A DNA stretch of 64,000 nt from Niabella drilacis (GTDB lineage Bacteria; Bacteroidota; Bacteroidia; Chitinophagales; Chitinophagaceae), in assembly GCF_900101395.1 (NCBI RefSeq), contig NZ_FMZO01000019.1, positions 1-64,000 of the forward strand. The letters run 5' to 3'. Every line of letters starts with the position of its first letter. The stretch's first letter is position 1. Positions 54,567 through 63,600 of this stretch are shown here, piece by piece. The position numbers and the translations under genes were made by a program. The notes under the pieces were generated by a model. It was not told where the DNA came from and ran no database searches. It saw nothing but the letters and a program-made list of their open reading frames with translations.

Positions 54567-54938
54567 ATGTTAGAACTGTCGCACAAAAAACTACAGGTAT
54601 ATCAATTTGCTTTACAATTAGTAAAAGAAATCGATCTACACACCCAGGCTTATCCTAAAGAAGAACAATTTGTTTTAGTTAGTCAGCTTCGCAGAGCTGC
54701 TATTTCTGTTTGTAGTAATCTCGCTGAAGGAGCTGCAAGAAACTCAAAAGTTGAAAAGAAAAGATTTTATGAAATCTCCCGAAGTTCATTAGTAGAAGTT
54801 GATACACAAATAGAAACATCACTAATTCTTGAATACTTAAAAAAAGATAAAATTTTAAAACTTGAAGAATATCTTGAATCGATATTCAGAATGTTAAGTA
54901 ACATAATTGCAAATTTAGAATCGGGAAGCAAGAAATAG
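54567..54938 (+). CDS. four-helix-bundle protein (S23 family) embedded between scoA and scoB
   Basis: A 123-residue helical protein of the same type as the 51814 gene. The core HKKLQVYQFALQLVKEIDLHT, SQLRRAAISVCSNLAEGAARNSK, and VEVDTQIETSLILEYLKK matches the S23/IVP four-helix family. DNA is clearly more AT-rich than the flanking scoA and scoB, a sign of separate origin. It is bracketed by inverted 7-mer arrays of consensus AGNNAGT. Function is unknown; no linked reverse transcriptase is present. Confidence 0.85.
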   Translation: MLELSHKKLQVYQFALQLVKEIDLHTQAYPKEEQFVLVSQLRRAAISVCSNLAEGAARNSKVEKKRFYEISRSSLVEVDTQIETSLILEYLKKDKILKLEEYLESIFRMLSNIIANLESGSKK

Positions 54939-54974
54939 AGAAGGAAAATAGCAAGCCGTATAATCCCATTCGTT

Positions 54975-55045
54975 ACTTGCTGTTCTCCTGCCAACCACTC
55001 CCCACTAGCTACTAATCACTGGCCACGCTCTATTTCCTACTCGTT
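54975..55045. repeat. right arm of inverted 7-mer array between scoA and scoB
   Basis: Ten consecutive units, all 7 bases except one of 8: ACTTGCT (54975), GTTCTCCT, GCCAACC, ACTCCCC, ACTAGCT, ACTAATC, ACTGGCC, ACGCTCT, ATTTCCT, ACTCGTT (ends 55045). Reverse complements include AGCAAGT, AGCTAGT, GGCCAGT and AGGAAAT, matching the left-arm units at 54508-54541. Confidence 0.75.
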
Positions 55046-55060
55046 AAAAAAACAAAAAAA

Positions 55061-55720
55061 ATGAGCCTTACAAAACAACAAATAGCACAACGCATTGCGC
55101 AGGAGTTAAAAGACGGGTACTATGTAAACCTGGGTATCGGTATTCCCACCCTGGTAGCCAATTATATTCCCGAAGGCATAGAAGTGGTACTGCAATCGGA
55201 GAATGGTATGTTGGGTATGGGGCCCTTCCCTAAAAAAGGCATGGCTGATCCGGACCTGATCAATGCCGGCAAGCAAACAGTCACCCTGCTGCCCGGCGGC
55301 GTGTATTTTGATTCCGCCACGAGCTTTGCCATGATCCGCGGGGGCCATATCGATCTTACGGTGCTGGGGGCTTTTGAAGTAAGCGATACCGGCGATATCG
55401 CCAGCTGGAAGATCCCGGGCAAAATGGTAAAAGGCATGGGCGGGGCGATGGACCTGGTAGCTGCGGCCAAAAATATCATTGTGGCGATGCAACACACGAG
55501 TAAGGATGGGCAATCCAAGCTATTAAAACAATGTACCCTGCCCCTTACAGGCGTAAAATGCATTAAAAAAATTGTAAGCGATCTGGCCGTACTCGAAATT
55601 ACTGATGAAGGCTTTGTGCTGCTTGAACGCGCTCCCGGCGTATCTGTGGAGGATATAAAAAAAGCGACCGAAGGGCGGCTGGTCGTAAAAGGAGATGTCC
55701 CCGAAATAAAACTGGGGTAA
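55061..55720 (+). CDS. scoB: 3-oxoacid CoA-transferase subunit B
   Basis: Carries the catalytic Glu that forms the enzyme-CoA thioester; it is in VVLQSENGMLGMGPFP. The N-terminus LKDGYYVNLGIGIPTLVANYIPEG and GHIDLTVLGAFEVSDTGDIASWK are typical. The 219-residue length is normal. It is the last gene of the leucine-to-acetoacetyl-CoA cluster. The preceding gap carries ten 7-mers of an inverted array before its A-rich leader. Confidence 0.93.
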   Translation: MSLTKQQIAQRIAQELKDGYYVNLGIGIPTLVANYIPEGIEVVLQSENGMLGMGPFPKKGMADPDLINAGKQTVTLLPGGVYFDSATSFAMIRGGHIDLTVLGAFEVSDTGDIASWKIPGKMVKGMGGAMDLVAAAKNIIVAMQHTSKDGQSKLLKQCTLPLTGVKCIKKIVSDLAVLEITDEGFVLLERAPGVSVEDIKKATEGRLVVKGDVPEIKLG

Positions 55721-55815
55721 CCCGGCACAGCATCTCATTATTCGCAGCAATCCTTCGCGGAAGCTGCAGCAAATAGCATCAGCCTTCAACAGATCCTGAT
55801 CGCTGTTTACCGCAT

Positions 55816-56190
55816 CTAGGCCTCCTGCCAGCCTCCCTTTCTTTTGGCAATCTCAATAAGCCGCAGGCCTTCTTCCGTCATTTTTCCTTCGGATATCAGA
55901 CGCTTTGCCCGCTCTATATTGGGCTGGCTCCAGCTGCTTTTACGGGAATTACGCGGTGAAAATGTGAGGTAGTAACTGCCGGCATCCCGTTTTTTGCACA
56001 AACTGTCGATCCACCCAAAACAAAGCGCCTCTTCCGTTGCCGCAATACGGTCTACTGATTGCATGCTACTCCCTTTATGAAAAAGGATCAGCCACACTGG
56101 TTCCTGTTTACCCGCATTTTTTTGCAGCCAGCTTCGCCATTGGCGGCGGTTTTTGGCATATACCGCTACTTTACCATCTTTTGTTTCCAT
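55816..56190 (-). pseudogene. YdeI/OmdA-family gene with a frameshift
   Basis: The frame VYAKNRRQWRSWLQKN, EPVWLILFHKGSSM, EALCFGWIDSLCKKRD and YYLTFSPRNSRKSSWSQPN matches the YdeI family (often called bacteriocin-protection or OmpD-associated). The family is about 190 residues, but this one stops after 124 at RKGGWQEA. Restoring one base in the following GGCCTAG gives W-Q-E-A-L-D-A-V-N-S, exactly the family continuation, and the frame then stays open to about 55775. The rest of the C-terminal domain is lost or degraded before scoB. So the gene is probably a frameshifted, truncated pseudogene, unless the shorter form is still functional. Confidence 0.65.
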
Positions 56191-56192
56191 CG

Positions 56193-56411
56193 TTAAAGGG
56201 TTTTATTATCTTTCATTATAGCTTTTGTGTCTTCTTTACTGCTTATCATTTTAAAAACCGAACCAAAGGGATCTACAACCAATGCCGTTTCAAAATATCC
56301 TCTGCCCTCGCTGTGGTCCGCAGGAGATTGCAGTGCCTTGCGATCCTGTATCAGCAACCGGTACAGGGCTTGCTGCAGATCATCTACCTGCCATCGGGTT
56401 ATTGTTGTCAT
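56193..56411 (-). pseudogene. VOC-family gene fragment truncated at a MITE
   Basis: Only the C-terminal half of a vicinal-oxygen-chelate (glyoxalase-like) protein is present: ITRWQVDDLQQALYRLLIQ, then GYFETALVVDPFGSVFKMI, which is the usual last module. The ATG at 56411 is the first after the MITE end; an ATG inside the MITE (56444) reads into it in frame. No N-terminal half is seen beyond the MITE, so its first half is gone. The stop lies 2 bases before the YdeI-like start. Confidence 0.6.
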
Positions 56412-56425
56412 ATCATCAGGATTTA

Positions 56426-56586
56426 GAGCCTGTTTAAAATTCATTCAATGGCTTTATTATGGCTGTTTTGGGCTGCAACTGCGTTAAACTTTTCGCCATA
56501 GTGGCCTACTATGCCTGCAAAATTTTCCTTGTTTCGCTCCAAAATAGCTTCATAATAAATTCCATCAATAAAATTTAAACAGGCTC
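56426..56586. mobile_element. MITE copy 2, flanked by TTA duplications
   Basis: 161 bases with the same GAGCCTGTTTAAA ends as copy 1 at 31885; TTA at 56423-56425 and at 56587-56589. Most of the 150 bases match copy 1; copy 2 carries an extra 11 bases (CTTTATTATGG) near 56452. It lies between the truncated VOC gene and mrdA. Confidence 0.87.
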
Positions 56587-56699
56587 TTAATTGCTTTAAC
56601 GATACAAAGCTACTTTGATGTAGTGACAGCTTTATGTCAGCAGGAAAAAAGGGATTCGGATTTTATTTTTAGCAGATGAACGCCGCCCGTAGCGCCGCA

Positions 56700-58850
56700 T
56701 CAGTTACCAGAAAGAACCGGCCCGAAAAATCTCCGGTTTTCCCCGAAACCGGCAACGGCCCATTCCGGTATTACCGGCCTGTGCTTTTCGCCCGGCAGCC
56801 CTGCATTCCGGGAAAACGGATCCAATACCGGTTTTATTGCAACACGGGCACTATCCGGGCTTTTTGCTGCAGCATGTGGATTATGTTTTAAGAACCGCAA
56901 CAACCGTGTGCTATCCTTCGTCAGTTTGGTCCATTGCTCCGCTCTTACAGAATCCGTTTTATATTGCAGCCTGTCAAAATACCAGGGCACCAGGTTGGCA
57001 TGGGAAATCCGCTCCAGGTCGGCCCTGCTTTTACTGGTCAAACTGTCCAGCAGGTATTGCTCCATCAAAATACGCGCAATGGGTCCGGCCCAGGTACTCC
57101 CATAGCCGGCATTTTCCACAACTACTGCAATAGCGATCCTGGGATGGTCCTTGGGTGCAAAGCAGATAAACATCGAATTATCTTCCAGTTCTATACGTTT
57201 TCCATCCAGCACGGTTGCATTTTCTGCGGTACCTGTTTTGGCACATACATCAATACCCGGAATAGCGGCCACCTTGGCAGTGCCCTGCGTTACCACATCG
57301 TTCATCCCATTGATAATGGCATCGTAGGCGGCTGCAGAAATATGCGTTAACGTTTCCTGCCGTTGCCGGTATTTATGCAGAGCCTGTGCATCGGCAGGCG
57401 TTTCGCCTTCAATACTGTCTACAAAATGAGGAATGTAATAATACCCCCTGTTTGCAATAATGCATGCTGCATTAGCCAGCTGCAGGGGTGTTGCCAGCAT
57501 CTTATCCTGCCCCATTCCAAGGGCAAGATTGGTACAGGAGGTCCAGTGTTCATTATATGCTTCATCGTAAACCGCCACCGTGGGTATTTTGCCTTTATCT
57601 TCGGCCGGCAGGTCAACGCCCAAACGCACACCCAGGCCCAGCCGGTGCATATACTCTTCCCATTTTTCATAGCCCCGTTTTACATCACCATACTTTGGAT
57701 TATCAACGGTAAGGCGGTAGGCATTCATGAAAAAAGCGTTGCAGGAATGGGCAATGGCCAGGCGCAGGTTATCTGCATGTCCGGCCCAGGACTCCAGGCA
57801 GCCCACCCTTCTGCCGCAGGCATAATAACCACCCCGGCATGGATAAGCTGAGGCCGGCGTGATCACTCCTTCACTTAGTGCCACCAGCCCTCCCAGCGGT
57901 TTAAAGGTAGAACCCGGCGGATACCGTCCCTTGATGCCCCTGTTCAATAAAGGTCCTCTCACGTTCAACGCCATTTTTGCATAGTTGGCATTTTTTTGAG
58001 CCCCCGTAAGATCGTTGGGATTGAAGACAGGGCCTGATGTCATTGCAAGGATGCCCCCGTTTTGGGGGTCCAGGGCAACCACGGCCCCTACTTTGTTGGT
58101 CATTAATTTTTCAGCCAGCACCTGCAGGTCTACATCCAGGCTGGTTTTTAGTCCCCTTCCCGCTATGGCGGTGGTATCAAAGCTCCCGTTCTCATAATGC
58201 CCTACCAGGCGGTTCTTATTGTCTTTGATCATATACTGTACGCCGCGCCGTCCCATCAGTACTCCTTCGTAGTGATACTCCAATCCATTCTTTCCCATAT
58301 AATCGCCCGGCCGGTAAAAATCTCCGGAACGTTCCATATCGTTTGCATCCACCTCCCCGATATAACCGAGGAAATGTGCTCCCACATTGTACGGATAAGT
58401 GCGCACCGGCCGCTGCTGCAAGGCAAAACCGGGAAAGCGCCAGCTGTTCTCTTCAAAACGTGCCTGCACCTCCGGTTTCAGCAATGATTGAAATACGGAA
58501 GGCCGCATACGGGAGTTTTTTATAATAGCGTTTACAATGCGGGTCCTGAACACCGCACTATCGATCCCCATAAGACTACAGAAGGCTGCCGTATCCAGGT
58601 GCTTCACTTCGGCAGGGGTCACCACCAGGTCAAACATGATGGTGTTATTCAAAACAGCCCTCCCCTTCCGGTCATAAATGATACCCCGCTCCGGGTAAAT
58701 GACCTTTTGAAAAACGGCATTATCCTTTGCCAGCGCCAGGTATTTCCGGTTCACTAACTGCAGGTTGGCCAGCTGGGCAACAATAAGGGCAAATACACAT
58801 AAAATGACCAGCTTCACCACATAGCCTCTCGACTTATTAAATACGGGCAT
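56700..58850 (-). CDS. mrdA: penicillin-binding protein 2 (transpeptidase of the elongation complex)
   Basis: Bitopic membrane protein with a single N-terminal helix (KLVILCVFALIVAQLANLQLV), a dimerisation/pedestal domain and a C-terminal transpeptidase domain. Active-site motifs: PPGSTFKPLGG (S-x-x-K), HSCNAFF (S-x-N) and CAKTGTAENA (K-T-G). Cross-links peptidoglycan during lateral growth with RodA/MreC/MreD. At 716 residues it is near the longer end for PBP2. No mreBCD or rodA gene lies next to it in the window. It starts 29 bases from the CoA-transferase gene stop, on the same strand. Confidence 0.93.
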   Translation of the reverse strand: MPVFNKSRGYVVKLVILCVFALIVAQLANLQLVNRKYLALAKDNAVFQKVIYPERGIIYDRKGRAVLNNTIMFDLVVTPAEVKHLDTAAFCSLMGIDSAVFRTRIVNAIIKNSRMRPSVFQSLLKPEVQARFEENSWRFPGFALQQRPVRTYPYNVGAHFLGYIGEVDANDMERSGDFYRPGDYMGKNGLEYHYEGVLMGRRGVQYMIKDNKNRLVGHYENGSFDTTAIAGRGLKTSLDVDLQVLAEKLMTNKVGAVVALDPQNGGILAMTSGPVFNPNDLTGAQKNANYAKMALNVRGPLLNRGIKGRYPPGSTFKPLGGLVALSEGVITPASAYPCRGGYYACGRRVGCLESWAGHADNLRLAIAHSCNAFFMNAYRLTVDNPKYGDVKRGYEKWEEYMHRLGLGVRLGVDLPAEDKGKIPTVAVYDEAYNEHWTSCTNLALGMGQDKMLATPLQLANAACIIANRGYYYIPHFVDSIEGETPADAQALHKYRQRQETLTHISAAAYDAIINGMNDVVTQGTAKVAAIPGIDVCAKTGTAENATVLDGKRIELEDNSMFICFAPKDHPRIAIAVVVENAGYGSTWAGPIARILMEQYLLDSLTSKSRADLERISHANLVPWYFDRLQYKTDSVRAEQWTKLTKDSTRLLRFLKHNPHAAAKSPDSARVAIKPVLDPFSRNAGLPGEKHRPVIPEWAVAGFGENRRFFGPVLSGN

Positions 58851-58878
58851 ACAACTGTTTTAGCGCTTTTGTTTTTTT

Positions 58879-60381
58879 TTAAGGCTCCGGTACGGGTTTC
58901 ATTGTTCCTGTTTCTGCAAAGCGGGTATGCCAGCCCAGGGCTTCTTCCAGTAAATGCGGTGTATGGCCACCCCGTTTGCAGGCCCGGTCAAAATAGGACT
59001 GCAGCAGTTCCCTATAATCCGGATGTACACAATGATCGATGATGGTCTGTGCCCGCTCCCTGGGCGCCAGCCCCCGCAGATCGGCAATACCGATCTCTGT
59101 AACCAGGATATCCACATCATGTTCTGTATGATCTACATGCGATACCATGGGAACAATATGGGAAATGGTATCGGATTTTGATGCGGCCTGTGTTACAAAG
59201 ATGCTGAGATAGGCATTGCGTGCAAAATCGCCGGAACCGCCAATACCATTCATGATCTGTGTGCCGCCGATATGGGTAGAGTTTACATTGCCATAAAGGT
59301 CAAATTCGATAGCGGTGTTAATGGCAATAACACCCAGCCGGCGGATAAGGCCCGGCGTGTTGGAAATATTCTGTGGTCTTAAAACAAATTTTTCCTTGTA
59401 CTGCTGCAGGTTTTCAAATAACCGCTTGTGCCATACTTCCGATACAGCCAGGGAGGAGGCGGAGGCAAAGGAAAGAATGCCGGCGTCAATCAGCTCAAAA
59501 GTACTGTCCTGTAATACCTCGGAGAACATCGTCAGGTCATAAAAATTGCTCTGCCGGAATTCCGCCAATACCGCATTGGCCACCCTGCCGATACCGGCCT
59601 GCAAGGGCAATAGGCGATCGGTAAGGTGCCCAAGGCGCACTTCGGCCTCAAAGAACCGGAGAATATGTGCGGCCATGGCGGCCGTTTTTTCATCCGGCGG
59701 GGCGATGTCTGCCGGGCTGTCCGGTATATCGGTAAATACGATTGCTGCTATTTTATCCGGATCTACCGGGATGGATTTACGCCCGATCTTATTCCAGGGC
59801 GCTACAATGGGGATCACATTGCGGTGCGGGTAATCTTCTGCCTGGTATATATCATGGATCCCGTATACGTCCATGGGTATGCTGGTATTGATCTCTATGA
59901 TCACCTGCCGGGCAAAAGCCGCAAAGGTTACGGAATTGCCTACCGAAGTAGTGGGTACCAGGCTGCCATCCCGCTCAATAAAGGCCACTTCGATCACGGC
60001 AATATCCAGCGGACCGATGATCCTGTTATGGATCTGCTCTGCGCTTTCGCTCAGGTGCTGGTCGACGAACAGGACCTCTCCCTGGTTGATCTTATCCCTT
60101 AAAATCTTATCCACCTGGAAGGGCATGCGTTTTTTTAACGCATGAGCGGCAGCCAGCTTTCCATCCGTACCATGCCCCAGCGATGCACCCGTGATCAGGC
60201 TAATCTTTAAGGGTTCCTTTTGCGCACGTTCGGCCAGGGCCGGTAAAATCACCTTGCTGTCGCCGGCCTTGGTAAAGCCGCTGGCGCCAACGGTCATACC
60301 ATCTTTAAACAGTTTTACCGCTTCCTCAACGGTGGTTATCTTGTTTTTTAGCCGCTCCAGGCGAACCCGTTCGTTAAACAT
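58879..60381 (-). CDS. acetyl-CoA hydrolase/transferase family (succinate/propionate CoA-transferase-like)
   Basis: A 500-residue family I CoA-transferase-type enzyme that moves CoA between acyl groups such as acetate, propionate and succinate. The N-terminal GMTVGASGFTKAGDSKVILPALAER and the ITGASLGHGTDG segment, the LQAGIGRVANAVLAE and FTELIDAG-like FELIDAGILSFAS region, the GGTQIMNGIGGSGDFARNAY loop and DVDILVTEIGIADLRGL all match. The active-site Glu is in TMFSEVLQD. The substrate is not settled. It lies directly upstream of mrdA on the same strand and has no further partner here. Confidence 0.9.
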   Translation of the reverse strand: MFNERVRLERLKNKITTVEEAVKLFKDGMTVGASGFTKAGDSKVILPALAERAQKEPLKISLITGASLGHGTDGKLAAAHALKKRMPFQVDKILRDKINQGEVLFVDQHLSESAEQIHNRIIGPLDIAVIEVAFIERDGSLVPTTSVGNSVTFAAFARQVIIEINTSIPMDVYGIHDIYQAEDYPHRNVIPIVAPWNKIGRKSIPVDPDKIAAIVFTDIPDSPADIAPPDEKTAAMAAHILRFFEAEVRLGHLTDRLLPLQAGIGRVANAVLAEFRQSNFYDLTMFSEVLQDSTFELIDAGILSFASASSLAVSEVWHKRLFENLQQYKEKFVLRPQNISNTPGLIRRLGVIAINTAIEFDLYGNVNSTHIGGTQIMNGIGGSGDFARNAYLSIFVTQAASKSDTISHIVPMVSHVDHTEHDVDILVTEIGIADLRGLAPRERAQTIIDHCVHPDYRELLQSYFDRACKRGGHTPHLLEEALGWHTRFAETGTMKPVPEP

Positions 60382-60497
60382 GCTGCAGGTTTTAAGAATG
60401 ATTGATTTTTACAAAATGCGAAATTACGAACCGGTTGTTATTGAGCACTGATGAAGATCAGTATGCTGTATAATTTTTTTCAGCACACTATTCATGG

Positions 60498-60598
60498 CCA
60501 CTGATACACAGAAACGCTGATTTTTTCATGCTCATTTCCCGGCATCCACTACAATGGGGAATCAGGAACAGGAGCCGAAGTCATCTGTGCTTCAGCGG
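60498..60598. repeat. octamer array with inverted partner
   Basis: CCACTGAT, ACACAGAA, ACGCTGAT in strict 8-base register at 60498-60521, and inverted ATCTGTGC, TTCAGCGG at 60583-60598 (reverse complements CCGCTGAA, GCACAGAT). The left units recur in the gap at 13857. Confidence 0.5.
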
Positions 60599-60602
60599 CA
60601 AT

Positions 60603-60631
60603 AAAAAAAAGCCACCCGTAAAACAGGTGGC
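60603..60631 (-). terminator. Rho-independent terminator of smc
   Basis: On the minus strand GCCACC (60631-60626) and GGTGGC (60616-60611) form a stem across a 9-base loop, followed by a T run (60610-60603). It lies 27 bases beyond the smc stop codon. Confidence 0.8.
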
Positions 60632-60657
60632 GGTATTAAATAATAACAACTAAAAAC

Positions 60658-63600
60658 CTAATTCTGCGCAGCCAGGCTCCTGAAATCGACGCTAACCAGT
60701 TTGCTTACCCCCGGTTCCTGCATGGTTACCCCGTAGATCACATCCACCGTGCTCATGGTGGTTTTGTTGTGCGTTACAATAATGAACTGCGAGTTCTGGC
60801 TGAACTGCCGGATCATATTGGTGAATTTACCCACGTTGGCATCATCCAGGGGCGCATCTACCTCATCCAGGATACAGAATGGTGCCGGCTTGATCAGGTA
60901 GATGGCAAATAACAGTGCGGTTGCGGTTAAGGTACGCTCCCCGCCACTTAGCTGCGTTAATGAAGTAGGACGTTTTCCTTTGGGCTTGGCCACTACATCA
61001 ATCCCTGTATCTGCAAGGTTTTCCGGGTTTTCCAGTACGAGATCACACTGATCATCTTCGGTGAAGAGTGATTTAAATACTTTCTGAAAATTCTCCCGTA
61101 CCTGGTTAAAAGTGTCCAGGAATTTCTGGTTGGCGGTCGTTTCTACTTCTTCGATGGTCTTCAGGAGACTTTCCTTGGCATTTACCAGGTCGCTCTTCTG
61201 CTCTACAATAAATTCATAGCGCTTCTTCATTTCGGTAAATGCCTCTATGGCTGTGGGGTTCACCTCTCCGAGGTTCTCCAGGCGCTTCTTCATCCGGTCT
61301 GCCTTTTCCTGCAGTTCTTCCGTGGCAATCTCCGTATTCCGGGGATCGTCCAGGATGTCTTCGATCTGGATCTTAAACTCTACGTTCAGGCGCTCGCGCG
61401 TACCGGCCAGCTGCAGTTTCAGCTCGTTCAATTTATCCTTAATGGCTGCCAGCAGGTGCTCTACCTGCTCTTTTTCCCGGATCTTGTGCCGCAGCTCGCT
61501 TTCTTTTTCGTTCAGCACATTCCGCATATTGTAATACGACTGGTCCGCTTCATTCAGCATTTGCTGATCCTGCTCACGGCTGCGGACGAGGTTCAGCAGG
61601 GTATCCTCAATTTCTCTGAGCGTATTTTCCGAACTAACGATCTCCCCGCCGGTATCGGAAAGCTGCACGGTGCTTTGTTCAATCTGGCGTTTTAATTCGC
61701 CCAGCTGATTGGTTTTAAAATTCAGCTCCTGCTTTAGCGCATTCACCTTGCTTTGCTGGCGGGTTACATTCAGGTTAAACTCGTTAAACTGCGCTGTTGC
61801 CTCCTGGTAACCGCCTTCGGTCTGCTTAAAGGTATCTTCTGCCTCTGCAAGCTTGTTGGCGTTCTGCTGTAATATTTCTGTAAACTCCGCCAGCGATGCA
61901 CGAACGCCGGAGATGGAGCTTTGTGTATTTTGCAATTGTTCTGCAAGTTCTTCCAGCCGGTTCTTTGCCGTGCCCTGCTGGCTTTGCAGGTTCTCGGAGC
62001 GGTTCTGCAGCGCAAATACGGCATTGGTCAGCTCCTGGATCTCTTTCTGCGTTTCTTTGATAGCGTTTTCCCGCAGGTCTTCATTAAAGGCGATCACTTC
62101 GTTGTGCCGCGCCTGTATCTGAGCCCGCAGATCCTGTACAATCGCATCCTGTGCTGCAATATCGTCCTGCAGTTTTTCAAGATTTTTTACCCGGCCGATC
62201 TTCTTCCCCTCAATCAGTCCCACACTACCGCCGGTAAGGGTAAACTTTCCTTTTACAAACCTGCCCTGTTTTTCGATCACCACGGAGCCGTTGCTGTTTT
62301 CCAGTGCATCTACTCCTTCCGCAATAAATACATTCCCCAGCAGGTGTTCTGCCAGTTTACGGTATTTCGCCTCCACCTCAATCACTTCCAGCGCCGGAAT
62401 GGCCCCCTGCAAACGATGCCCGCTGCTATTGTCCGCTTCCCCGATCTTATTCAGCAAAAAGAAATTGGCCTTTCCTTTCTTCTGATCACTCAGCAAATGT
62501 ACGGCCTGCAGCCCCTGCTGCAAATCTTGCACCACGTAATAGTTGAGGTAGGGCTCCAGCACATTTTCCAGCGCCGTGCGGTACTCTTCTTTTACATAAA
62601 GGATATCGGAGAGAATGGGTGCATTGGTATTCCAGTCCTTATTATTGTGCAGGAACTTTACGCTTTCCGGGTAACCTTCCATGGAATCGATCATGCTTTT
62701 AAGCAGGTCGTGCTCGTTACGTTTGGCGTCCAGCACGCGGTTTTCATCCGCCAGCCGGTTACGCAATTCTTCCACGATACCCTGGGTCTGCAGGATCTGT
62801 TCTTTTGTATGATCATGATGCGCCTGCAACTGCTCCAGCGAGGCATTCCGCTCCTCCAGTTCCCGCTCCTTCAGCTGATGATCGGCCTGTACTTTCTGGA
62901 CAAGTTCCTCCCGCTGTGCTGACTCGTCCTCTATCTGGTGCATGGTCCGTTGCAGGTTCTGCACAGAGGTATCGGCCACCGCTACTTTTTTCTCGGCTTC
63001 AAACTGCTCCCGTTGTACCTGCTGGTACTCCATACGCAAACTGTCTACGCCATGGCGCTGCTCATCCAGGATATTACGCCGGCGGGTAACTTCATCCCTG
63101 AAGTTTTCCAGTTGTTCGGTAAGCCCTTCATGCGCTTTTTCCTCATCGCTTACCTGTTGCCGGGTAAAACCAATGCTTTCTTCGATCCCTTTCAGCTGGG
63201 CATCGGATTTTGAGAGGAATTCCTGCAGCCCGGTTTCCCGCTCTTTCAGGTATTGCAGTCGCTGCACGGCCAGGTTCTTATCACCCTCTGTGGTGCGTAC
63301 CTGCTGTACCAGCTCATTATACGCCGCCTGCATGCTCTGCAGCGCCCGTTCTTTTTCGATAAACACGAGCTTCTCCTGCTCAATATGCGCTTCTGCAGTG
63401 GCAATTTCAGCCTCCAGTTTTACCGATTTATCGGTCTCTGCCTGCTGTTGCTCATTCAGTTCTTTATAGGTAAGGTTAAACCCTTCCAGCGCTGCTTTGG
63501 CCAGCTCAATGCTTACTTCGCGGTACTCTTTTTTGATCTCGTGGTATTTCTCTGCCTTTCTGGCCTGGCTTTCGAGGGCCTTCAGCTGGTTGTTGATCTC

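Noticed and set aside
51814-54938. diversity-generating retroelement around the four-helix-bundle genes
   Set aside because: The S23/Avd-like proteins are the only hint; no reverse transcriptase and no template/variable repeat pair is seen.
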